Assembly (NCBI GenBank): GCA_946188395.1 | Contig: CAMHUU010000007.1 | Span: forward strand, 29,808 to 93,807 | Reading direction: 5' to 3' | Origin: an uncultured Prevotellaceae bacterium | GTDB lineage: Bacteria; Bacteroidota; Bacteroidia; Bacteroidales; Bacteroidaceae | DNA length: 64,000 nucleotides | Part shown: positions 26,300-33,181 of the stretch, one piece after another | Position numbering within the stretch: position 1 is the stretch's first letter | How the letters are laid out: each line of letters starts with the position of its first letter | Position numbers and translations under genes: made by a program | Notes under the pieces: generated by a model | What the model saw: the letters and a program-made list of their open reading frames with translations, nothing else | Told to the model about the DNA's origin: nothing | The model's database searches: none

Positions 26300-27129
26300 A
26301 GCACGCTGCTGAATGTAAACATATCGGGGAATGCCTGGTCGAGAGCCTCCGGGCGATTCCTGAACAGTCCGAATAGGGCGCTGCCTGAGCCAGACATGGC
26401 CGCATAGGTGGCGCCCATCTTATATAGCTTCTCTTTTACAAGACCAATTTCCGGATGCAGGGCGAAAACGCTCTCCTCGAAGTCGTTGACCAGTTGGTCG
26501 CGCCAGGTTTCCACGGGTTGCATCACGATGTCGCGGCAGTTCTTGACGGGGAAATGAGGGCGGATGCGCGAGAAGGCCTCCTTGGTGGGGACGGGAATGT
26601 CGGGACGGACAACGGCGATGTGCCAGCCGCTCAGGTCGAGCTGGATGTCCTCGAGACGTTCGCCGATGCCTTCTGCATAACACGGTCCGTTCTTGATGAA
26701 GAAGGCGCAATCGGCACCAAGTCGTGCGGCATAGTCAATCATCTGCTGCTCGGAAAGGCCGAGGTGGAACATCTCGTTGAGCAGGCGAATCATATAGGCA
26801 CAATCGCTGGAACCACCGCCCATGCCAGCCTGTGTGGGAATGCCTTTCCAAAGGTGTGCATGACAACGAGGCAGGGCAGGGAAGTCGGACTTCAGCAGAT
26901 TGTAAGCACGGACCACCAGGTTGCGCTGTTCGTCGCCGTCAATAGAAATGTTTGTCACCTTCAGGTCGCAGTCGACATCGGAAGGAAATGCATCGTCCAT
27001 TGTAAATACCTCGAGTGCATCTTTAACAGGCACAGGATAAAACACCGTCTGAAGGTTATGGTATCCGTCGGGGCGTTTTTCCACAACGTTTAGCCCAAGA
27101 TTAATCTTTGCAATAGGGAAAGTAATCAT
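26296..27129 (-). CDS. ispE: 4-diphosphocytidyl-2-C-methyl-D-erythritol kinase
   Basis: 277 residues from ATG 27129 (MITFPIAKINLGLNVVEKRP). GHMP kinase motifs: PDGYHNLQTVFYPV, the ATP loop PTQAGMGGGSSDCAYMI, and SGSGSALFG near the C-terminus. It phosphorylates CDP-methylerythritol in the MEP isoprenoid pathway. Upstream in-frame starts overlap the -7 box (27159-27166) and are rejected. The gene is monocistronic, convergent with the Crp-family gene. Confidence 0.95.
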   Translation of the reverse strand: MITFPIAKINLGLNVVEKRPDGYHNLQTVFYPVPVKDALEVFTMDDAFPSDVDCDLKVTNISIDGDEQRNLVVRAYNLLKSDFPALPRCHAHLWKGIPTQAGMGGGSSDCAYMIRLLNEMFHLGLSEQQMIDYAARLGADCAFFIKNGPCYAEGIGERLEDIQLDLSGWHIAVVRPDIPVPTKEAFSRIRPHFPVKNCRDIVMQPVETWRDQLVNDFEESVFALHPEIGLVKEKLYKMGATYAAMSGSGSALFGLFRNRPEALDQAFPDMFTFSSVL

Positions 27130-27158
27130 CGTTGCTGTTTTTATTTCGTTTTCTGCCG

Positions 27159-27189
27159 CAAAGGTAATCATTTCGGGCGACATTCGCAA
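27159..27189 (-). promoter_or_regulatory. promoter of ispE (-7 TACCTTTG, -33 TTG)
   Basis: TACCTTTG at 27159-27166 and TTG at 27187-27189 on the minus strand, 20 bases apart; ATG at 27129. Confidence 0.7.
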
Positions 27190-27282
27190 CATTTTATTTG
27201 TATTTTGAATCACCTTAAGTTTTAGGAATCTTTTTTAATATTATTTAGTTATGCGAATGCGCGTTATAAGAGGGAAAATGAG

Positions 27283-27290
27283 TACTTTTG
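27283..27290 (+). promoter_or_regulatory. -7 box (TACTTTTG) of the bat operon
   Basis: TACTTTTG on the plus strand, 44 bases before the moxR ATG at 27335. No other TAnnTTTG box was noticed before 39687, so it may drive ten genes. Confidence 0.6.
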
Positions 27291-27334
27291 CACTCCAAAT
27301 AGAAGCATATTAGAATAAGAAAAATAAAACGACT

Positions 27335-28330
27335 ATGGCAGAAGCTATTGACATCCGCGAGTTAAACATGCGGATAGAACAACAAAGTGGATTCGTGCAG
27401 AACCTTGTGTCAGGCATGGATCAGGTAATTGTAGGCCAGAAACACTTAGTAGATTCCTTGCTCATCGGACTGTTGAGCGATGGTAATATCCTGCTCGAAG
27501 GTGTGCCGGGACTGGCCAAGACGCTGGCTATCAAGACGCTGGCTCAACTGATTGATGCAACGTATTCGCGCATCCAGTTTACGCCAGACCTGCTCCCTGC
27601 TGACGTGACAGGTACGATGATTTACTCACAGAAGGATGAGAAGTTCCAGGTAAAGCGCGGTCCGGTGTTTGCCAACTTTGTGTTGGCCGACGAAATCAAC
27701 CGTGCCCCGGCTAAGGTTCAGAGCGCTTTGCTCGAGGCTATGCAGGAGAAGCAGGTGACCATCGGTAGCGAAACCTTTGAACTGCCGAATCCGTTCCTTG
27801 TGATGGCTACCCAGAACCCCATTGAGCAGGAAGGTACTTATCCGTTGCCCGAGGCCCAGATGGACCGTTTCATGCTGAAGGTAGTGATTGGCTATCCCAC
27901 GATTGACGAGGAGAAGAAGATTATCCGCGAAAATATCCAGGAGTCGCTGCCTAAGGTTCGTCCTGTGACCACTTCGGCTGAGATTCTGAAGGCTCGCGAA
28001 GTGGTGCGTGAGGTCTATTTGGACGAGAAGATTGAGCAGTATATTGCCGATATCGTCTTCGCTACACGCTATCCCGACCGTTATGGCCTGAAGGATATGA
28101 AGGACATGATATCGTTTGGCGGTTCTCCGCGTGCCTCCATTAATTTGGCCAAGGCTGCCCGCGCCTATGCTTTCATCAAGCGCAGAGGCTATGTAGTGCC
28201 TGAGGATGTGCGTGCCGTAGCCCACGATGTGCTGCGCCATCGTATCGGGCTCACTTACGAAGCCGAGGCCAGCAACGTGACAAGTGAGGAAATCGTCTCG
28301 AAGGTGATTAACAAGGTTGAAGTGCCCTGA
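27335..28330 (+). CDS. MoxR-family AAA+ ATPase of the Bat operon
   Basis: 331 residues: Walker A GVPGLAKT, Walker B FVLADEINRAPAKVQ, sensor/pre-sensor ATQNPIEQEGTYPLPEAQ followed by MDRF, and a C-terminal lid. MoxR ATPases act as chaperones for von Willebrand factor A (VWA) proteins; here batA and batB encode such VWA proteins two and three genes downstream, as in other Bacteroidota aerotolerance operons. Cytoplasmic. Confidence 0.95.
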   Translation: MAEAIDIRELNMRIEQQSGFVQNLVSGMDQVIVGQKHLVDSLLIGLLSDGNILLEGVPGLAKTLAIKTLAQLIDATYSRIQFTPDLLPADVTGTMIYSQKDEKFQVKRGPVFANFVLADEINRAPAKVQSALLEAMQEKQVTIGSETFELPNPFLVMATQNPIEQEGTYPLPEAQMDRFMLKVVIGYPTIDEEKKIIRENIQESLPKVRPVTTSAEILKAREVVREVYLDEKIEQYIADIVFATRYPDRYGLKDMKDMISFGGSPRASINLAKAARAYAFIKRRGYVVPEDVRAVAHDVLRHRIGLTYEAEASNVTSEEIVSKVINKVEVP

Positions 28331-28365
28331 TTAATGCATAATTAATAATGCATAATGCATAATTG
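28331..28365. repeat. spacer microrepeat (TAATGCATAAT units)
   Basis: The 35-base spacer between moxR and the DUF58 gene is made of overlapping TAATGCATAAT / AATAATGCATAATGCAT units. Confidence 0.55.
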
Positions 28366-29235
28366 ATGGAAACATCCGAGATATTAAAGAAAGTTCGCAA
28401 GATTGAAATCAAGGCACGAGGACTGAGTTCGAACGTCTTCGCAGGCCAGTATCACTCTGCCTTCAAGGGTAGGGGTATGGCTTTCAGCGAGGTGCGTGAA
28501 TATCAGTACGGCGACGATGTGCGCGACATCGACTGGAACGTTACTGCCCGATTCCATCGTCCTTATGTGAAGGTGTTCGAAGAGGAACGTGAGTTGACCG
28601 TGATGCTGCTCATCGATGTCAGCGGCTCGCAGGACTTCGGTACCCAGCGCCAGATGAAGCGCGACATGGTAACCGAGATTGCTGCAACACTCGCTTTCTC
28701 GGCCATCCAGAATAACGACAAGATCGGTGTGGCATTTTTCTCTGACCGTATCGAGAAGTATATTCCGCCCAAGAAAGGACGCAAGCACATCCTTTATATC
28801 ATCCGCGAAATGCTGGACTTCCAGCCCCAATCGAAGCGTACTGACGTGAAGCAGGCTTTGGAGTTTCTGACCAGCGTGTCGAAACGACGCTGTACGGCTT
28901 TCGTGCTCAGCGACTTCTACGACCGCCAGGACTTTCTGCAGCCTTTGCAGATTGCCAATCGCAAGCACGATGTCGTTGCCCTGCAAGTGTATGACCAGCG
29001 TGCCCGCGAACTGCCTGACGTCGGACTGATGCGTGTGGTGGATGCTGAAACTGGCTACGAACAGTATATTGACACCTCGAGCCGTCGTCTGCGTCAGGCC
29101 CATGAGAAGTACTGGCGCCAGCGTCAGGAAGTGCTACGCGAGACGATGAACAAGAGTAATGTCGACCTGATTAGCATCGCAACGAACGAAGACTATGTCA
29201 AGGCGCTGTTGATGCTGTTTAAGCAGAGAAGTTAA
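28366..29235 (+). CDS. DUF58 domain protein of the Bat operon
   Basis: 289 residues from ATG 28366 (METSEILKKVRKIEIKARG); a TTG one codon earlier is less likely. The DUF58 signature FSEVREYQYGDDVRDIDWN is followed by a VWA-like fold with a MIDAS DVSGSQDFG. DUF58 proteins nearly always follow MoxR genes and are thought to be part of the same membrane chaperone system. No membrane segment here. The next gene starts 18 bases later. Confidence 0.92.
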   Translation: METSEILKKVRKIEIKARGLSSNVFAGQYHSAFKGRGMAFSEVREYQYGDDVRDIDWNVTARFHRPYVKVFEEERELTVMLLIDVSGSQDFGTQRQMKRDMVTEIAATLAFSAIQNNDKIGVAFFSDRIEKYIPPKKGRKHILYIIREMLDFQPQSKRTDVKQALEFLTSVSKRRCTAFVLSDFYDRQDFLQPLQIANRKHDVVALQVYDQRARELPDVGLMRVVDAETGYEQYIDTSSRRLRQAHEKYWRQRQEVLRETMNKSNVDLISIATNEDYVKALLMLFKQRS

Positions 29236-29253
29236 GATAAAGACTGAAAGCAA

Positions 29254-30309
29254 GTGAAAAGAACGATATTGTTTATAGGATTGATTATCAGTACGATGCT
29301 GGCAATGGCGCAAGCAAGCGTACAAGCTACGATTGATCCTATAGAGATGCTGATAGGCGAACAGGCTCAGGTAACGCTGACCGTTCAGGCTGATGACAAT
29401 GCCAAGGTGGAATGGCCTCAACTGAAGCCTCGCCAGATGTTGGTGCCAGGGGTGGAAGTCATCTCCAGTCACACCGGATTATCCGGAAATTCTGGCAAAA
29501 TGATGACCATTACGCTGACTTCGTTCGATGGAAAACTCTATCCGCTGCCCCCGTTCACGGTGAAAGTCAACGGCAAGGAACTGAAGTCTAACGAGCTGGC
29601 CCTGAAGGTCGTCGAGGTGGAAGTAGACACTACGCAGATGAATGCTTTCTTCGGACCGAAAGACGTTCAGGACAATCCCTTCCAATGGAGTGACTGGAGC
29701 CTGCCGTTCTGGTTGAGCGTTTTGGTATTAGTATTGCTGGCTGCCGGCTATTGGCTCTATCTGCGCCTGCGCGACAACAAGCCCATCATAACCCATATCA
29801 AGATTGTGCGCCGACTGCTTCCTCACCAGAAGGCCATGAAGGAAATTGAGCAGATCAAGGCCGATAAGATGGTGACATCGGAGAATCAGAAGGAATACTA
29901 CACCAAGTTGACTGAGACGTTGCGCAAGTACATTGAAGAACGCTACGGATTCTCGGCGATGGAGATGACCAGTTCGGAAATTATCGAGCGGCTGATGGCT
30001 CAGAGCGATCAGGAGCGTCTTGATGAGCTGCGCCAGTTGTTTACAACAGCCGATTTGGTGAAGTTTGCCAAGTATTCGACGATGATTAACGAAAACGACT
30101 CGAACCTGGTGAACGCCATAGACTTCATCAACCAAACGAAGTTGGAGAACCAACCGACGGAGGAGGTGCAGAAGCCTGTTCTGTCGGAAGCCGATTTGCG
30201 TTCGCAGAAGGAACGTCGCGTGCTGAAGAGTGTTATCTGGGGCATTGCTATTGTGACTACGCTGCTGTTCTGCTACGTGGTCTATAGTGTCTGGCAGTTA
30301 ATTAATTGA
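29254..30309 (+). CDS. Bat-operon membrane protein with N-terminal BatD-like region
   Basis: 351 residues beginning with a GTG codon (VKRTILFIGLIISTMLAMAQA as signal peptide). A BatD-like periplasmic beta domain (VQATIDPIEMLIGEQAQVTL) precedes a membrane segment (about 152-172, LPFWLSVLVLVLLAAGYWLY), a cytoplasmic helical domain (TLRKYIEERYGFSAMEMTSSE) and a C-terminal membrane segment (VIWGIAIVTTLLFCYVVYSV). The position between the DUF58 gene and batA is standard for these operons; function is unknown. No ATG gives a better start. Confidence 0.75.
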   Translation: MKRTILFIGLIISTMLAMAQASVQATIDPIEMLIGEQAQVTLTVQADDNAKVEWPQLKPRQMLVPGVEVISSHTGLSGNSGKMMTITLTSFDGKLYPLPPFTVKVNGKELKSNELALKVVEVEVDTTQMNAFFGPKDVQDNPFQWSDWSLPFWLSVLVLVLLAAGYWLYLRLRDNKPIITHIKIVRRLLPHQKAMKEIEQIKADKMVTSENQKEYYTKLTETLRKYIEERYGFSAMEMTSSEIIERLMAQSDQERLDELRQLFTTADLVKFAKYSTMINENDSNLVNAIDFINQTKLENQPTEEVQKPVLSEADLRSQKERRVLKSVIWGIAIVTTLLFCYVVYSVWQLIN

Positions 30310-30350
30310 TAATTGAAAATTGACAATTGATAATTGATGATTGAGAATTC
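30310..30350. repeat. spacer microrepeat (AATTGATAATTGA units)
   Basis: The 41-base spacer before batA consists of TTGATAATTGA / AAATTGACAATTGA / TGATTGA units. Confidence 0.55.
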
Positions 30351-31361
30351 ATGGAATTTGCCAATAAAGAATATCTGTTGCTGCTGTTGCTGTTGATACC
30401 CTATATCGTGTGGTATCTGATGTACAGGAAGAAGGCTGAGCCCACGATGCGGTTGAGCGACACCAACGCATACCGTTATGCTCCGCGTTCGTGGAAGGTC
30501 ACGCTGATGCCTTTGCAGCCACTCTTGCGCATGGCCGTTTTCGTATTGGTAGTATTGGTACTGGCCCGTCCGCAGACACAGAACTCATGGAAGAACCAAA
30601 CGGTGGAAGGTATTGATATCATGCTGGCCATGGACGTGTCAACGTCGATGCTGGCTGAAGACCTGAAACCGAATCGTATAGAGGCTGCCAAGCAGGTGGC
30701 AGCAGAGTTTATTGTAGGACGTCCGAACGATAATATCGGACTGACGATTTTTGCCGGCGAGGCATTCACGCAATGTCCGATGACTACAGACCACAGCTCG
30801 TTGCTGAACCTGTTGCACAATACCCGTACCGACATTGCTGCCCGCGGTCCTCAAGGGGGCGGTATCGAAGACGGAACGGCCATCGGAATGGGACTTGCCA
30901 ATGCTATGTCGCGCCTGAAGGAATCGAAGGCTAAGAGCAAGGTGGTCATCCTGTTGACTGATGGTTCGAACAATCGTGGCGACCTCTCGCCAATGACTGC
31001 TGCAGAGATTGCCAAGAGTCTGGGCATCCGTGTCTACACCATTGGTGTGGGTACCAAGGGTACAGCGCCGTTCCCGCCATCTGCTACCGGTCTTCCTGGC
31101 TATGTGAACCTGCCTGTGGAGATTGACACCAAGACGTTGTCGGACATTGCCGGAGCCACAGATGGCGATTTCTATCGCGCCACCAACAACCGGGAGTTGC
31201 AGAACATCTACAAGGAGATTGACAAGCTGGAGAAATCCAAGCTGAATGTCAAGCAGTTCAGCCGCCGTTACGAGGCCTACCAGCCTTTCGCGCTGGCTGC
31301 CTTGTTGCTGTTGCTCTTGGAGATCCTGTTGCGTATTACCGTGTTCCGCAAACTGCCGTAA
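30351..31361 (+). CDS. batA: BatA, VWA-domain membrane protein
   Basis: 336 residues. Two N-terminal membrane segments (about 7-22 and 57-74), a VWA domain with complete MIDAS (DVSTSM, then TDG in ILLTDGSNNRGD), and a C-terminal membrane segment (about 309-328). Bat proteins support oxygen tolerance and cell shape in Bacteroides fragilis and Leptospira; the molecular role is not settled. Close paralogue of the next gene. Confidence 0.93.
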   Translation: MEFANKEYLLLLLLLIPYIVWYLMYRKKAEPTMRLSDTNAYRYAPRSWKVTLMPLQPLLRMAVFVLVVLVLARPQTQNSWKNQTVEGIDIMLAMDVSTSMLAEDLKPNRIEAAKQVAAEFIVGRPNDNIGLTIFAGEAFTQCPMTTDHSSLLNLLHNTRTDIAARGPQGGGIEDGTAIGMGLANAMSRLKESKAKSKVVILLTDGSNNRGDLSPMTAAEIAKSLGIRVYTIGVGTKGTAPFPPSATGLPGYVNLPVEIDTKTLSDIAGATDGDFYRATNNRELQNIYKEIDKLEKSKLNVKQFSRRYEAYQPFALAALLLLLLEILLRITVFRKLP

Positions 31362-31403
31362 TCAAATCGTAAATAGTAAATAGTCAAATCGTAAATTAAA
31401 TAG
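31362..31403. repeat. spacer microrepeat (AAATCGTAAATAGT units)
   Basis: The 42-base spacer before batB consists of AAATCGTAAATAGTAAATAG and a second AAATCGTAAAT unit. Confidence 0.55.
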
Positions 31404-32453
31404 ATGTTTAGATTCGAAGATCCTATATACCTATATTTATTGGTGCTGATTCCTGTTTTGGTGCTGATACATTTCCTGATGCTCCGCCGTCAGAGGCAGC
31501 GTCTGCGCAAGTTTGGCGATCCTGAACTGGTGCGCCAGCTGATGCCCGATGTGTCGCGGTTCCGCCCATTAGTCAAATTCTGGCTGTTGTTGGGCGCTTT
31601 GGCATTGCTCATCGTGGTGTTGGCCCGTCCGCAGTTCGGCAACAAGATCAGTCATGAGAAACGCAATGGCATCGAGACCATTATCTGTATGGATATCAGT
31701 AACTCGATGTTGGCTGAGGATGTCGCTCCCAGTCGTTTGGACCGTTCGAAGATGATGGTCGAGAATCTGGTAGACCACTTTACGAACGACAAGATCGGCC
31801 TCATCGTGTTTGCCGGCGATGCTTTTGTACAGTTGCCGATTACCAGCGACTATGTGAGTGCCAAGATGTTCCTGTCGAGCATCACACCAGCGATGATAGC
31901 CACTCAGGGTACCGATATCGCTGCCGCTATCAATATGGCCTCTCATAGCTTTACTCAAGAGGAGAATATCGGCAAGGCCATCATCGTCATTACTGATGGT
32001 GAGGACCACGAGGGTGGTGCACTCGAAGCCGCTAAAGATGCCAAGGAAAAAGGAATGAATACCTATGTTCTGGGAGTCGGTTCACCCAATGGTGCCCCCA
32101 TTCCTACGGGCAATGGTGACTATATGAAGGACAATGCCGGGCAGACGGTTATGTCGGCGCTGAACGAGCAGATGTGCCGTCAGTTGGCTGATGCCGGAAG
32201 TGGCGCCTATATCCATGTGGAGAACAACAGCAATGCCCAGGAACAGCTTGACAACGAACTCGACAAGCTCTCAAAAAAAGAGACTTCGTCGACCATCTAT
32301 AGCGATTTCGACGAGCAGTTCCAGGCGGTAGCCATTATCGTTCTGCTGCTCCTGATATTGGAGGTTTGCATCTTGGAAATCAAGAACCCTATGTTGAAGC
32401 GCGTTTCGCTTTTTAAACGAAATGCTAAATATAAAACAAAAAATATAGAATAA
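31404..32453 (+). CDS. batB: BatB, VWA-domain membrane protein
   Basis: 349 residues with the BatA plan: N-terminal membrane segments (IYLYLLVLIPVLVLIHFLML; FWLLLGALALLIVVLA), VWA domain with MIDAS DISNSM and ITDGEDHEG, and a C-terminal membrane helix (VAIIVLLLLILEVCIL). Its stop TAA shares one base with the batC ATG (TAATG), so the two are translationally coupled. Confidence 0.93.
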   Translation: MFRFEDPIYLYLLVLIPVLVLIHFLMLRRQRQRLRKFGDPELVRQLMPDVSRFRPLVKFWLLLGALALLIVVLARPQFGNKISHEKRNGIETIICMDISNSMLAEDVAPSRLDRSKMMVENLVDHFTNDKIGLIVFAGDAFVQLPITSDYVSAKMFLSSITPAMIATQGTDIAAAINMASHSFTQEENIGKAIIVITDGEDHEGGALEAAKDAKEKGMNTYVLGVGSPNGAPIPTGNGDYMKDNAGQTVMSALNEQMCRQLADAGSGAYIHVENNSNAQEQLDNELDKLSKKETSSTIYSDFDEQFQAVAIIVLLLLILEVCILEIKNPMLKRVSLFKRNAKYKTKNIE

Positions 32454-33136
32454 TGAGGACGCGATATATATTATTTATTATTTTTTCTTTATTATTTAGC
32501 CACGCAGTGGCGCAGACTGACCGTCAGATGATTCGTCAGGGCAACAAACAGTATCGCAAGGGTAATGTGGCAGAAGCGGAGGTGTCGTATCGCAAGGCGG
32601 TAGAACGCAACGAGCGGAATCCTCAAGCTAACTACAATCTCGGTAATTCTCTGATGGCACAGCGCAAGGATTCGCTGGCTATCAGTCAGTTGGAAAAGGC
32701 TGCCAAGTTGGAAACCAATCCGTTGCGTCGTGCGCAGGCCTATCATAATATGGGTGTCATCTGTCAGCAGCACCGCATGTTCGGTGAAGCAATCGAGGCT
32801 TATAAGGAAGCGTTGCGCAACAATCCAACCGATCATGAAACTCGTTATAATCTGGAACTCTGCAAGCGTCAGCAGAAAGAACAGCAGCAGGACCAGAATC
32901 AGCAGAACCAGCAAAATAAGGACAACAAAGACAATAAAGACAAACAAGATCAGCAGAAGCAGGAACAGAAGCAAGACCAGCAGAAGCAGGATCAACAACA
33001 GCAGAAACAGCAGATGAGCAAGGAGAATGCCGAGCAGCTGCTGAATGCTGCCATGCAAGAGGAGAAACAAACCCAGGAGCGCATGAAGAAGGCCCAGCAA
33101 CAGCCTCAGAAGCGCCGCTTGGAAAAGAATTGGTGA
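32453..33136 (+). CDS. batC: BatC, TPR protein with Gln/Lys-rich tail
   Basis: 227 residues: signal peptide (YILFIIFSLLFSHAVAQ), three TPR-like repeats (about 30-140; GNKQYRKGNVAEAEVSYRKA, YNLGNSLMAQRKDSLAISQL, YHNMGVICQQHRMFGEAIEA), then about 50 residues almost only Gln, Lys, Asp and Asn, and a charged end. The tail is encoded by imperfect CAGCAGAAG/CAG runs and probably varies in length between strains. Periplasmic, likely partner of BatA/B/D. Confidence 0.9.
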   Translation: MRTRYILFIIFSLLFSHAVAQTDRQMIRQGNKQYRKGNVAEAEVSYRKAVERNERNPQANYNLGNSLMAQRKDSLAISQLEKAAKLETNPLRRAQAYHNMGVICQQHRMFGEAIEAYKEALRNNPTDHETRYNLELCKRQQKEQQQDQNQQNQQNKDNKDNKDKQDQQKQEQKQDQQKQDQQQQKQQMSKENAEQLLNAAMQEEKQTQERMKKAQQQPQKRRLEKNW

Positions 33137-33138
33137 TT

Positions 33139-33160
33139 ATTGCGGGCTTTGCCCTAAATA
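33139..33160. repeat. small palindromic repeat, GCGGGCT-GCCCTAAATA type, copy 2
   Basis: Shares TTGCGGGCT and GCCCTAAATA with the copy at 15738-15759; only the 3-4 bases at the hairpin tip differ. It fills the spacer between batC and batD. Confidence 0.6.
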
Positions 33161-33181
33161 TAAAATAAGAAATATGAAATA

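Noticed and set aside
28331..28365. Possible CRISPR-like or tandem array in bat operon spacers
   Set aside because: Units are 8-14 bases, contiguous, without unique spacers and without cas genes.
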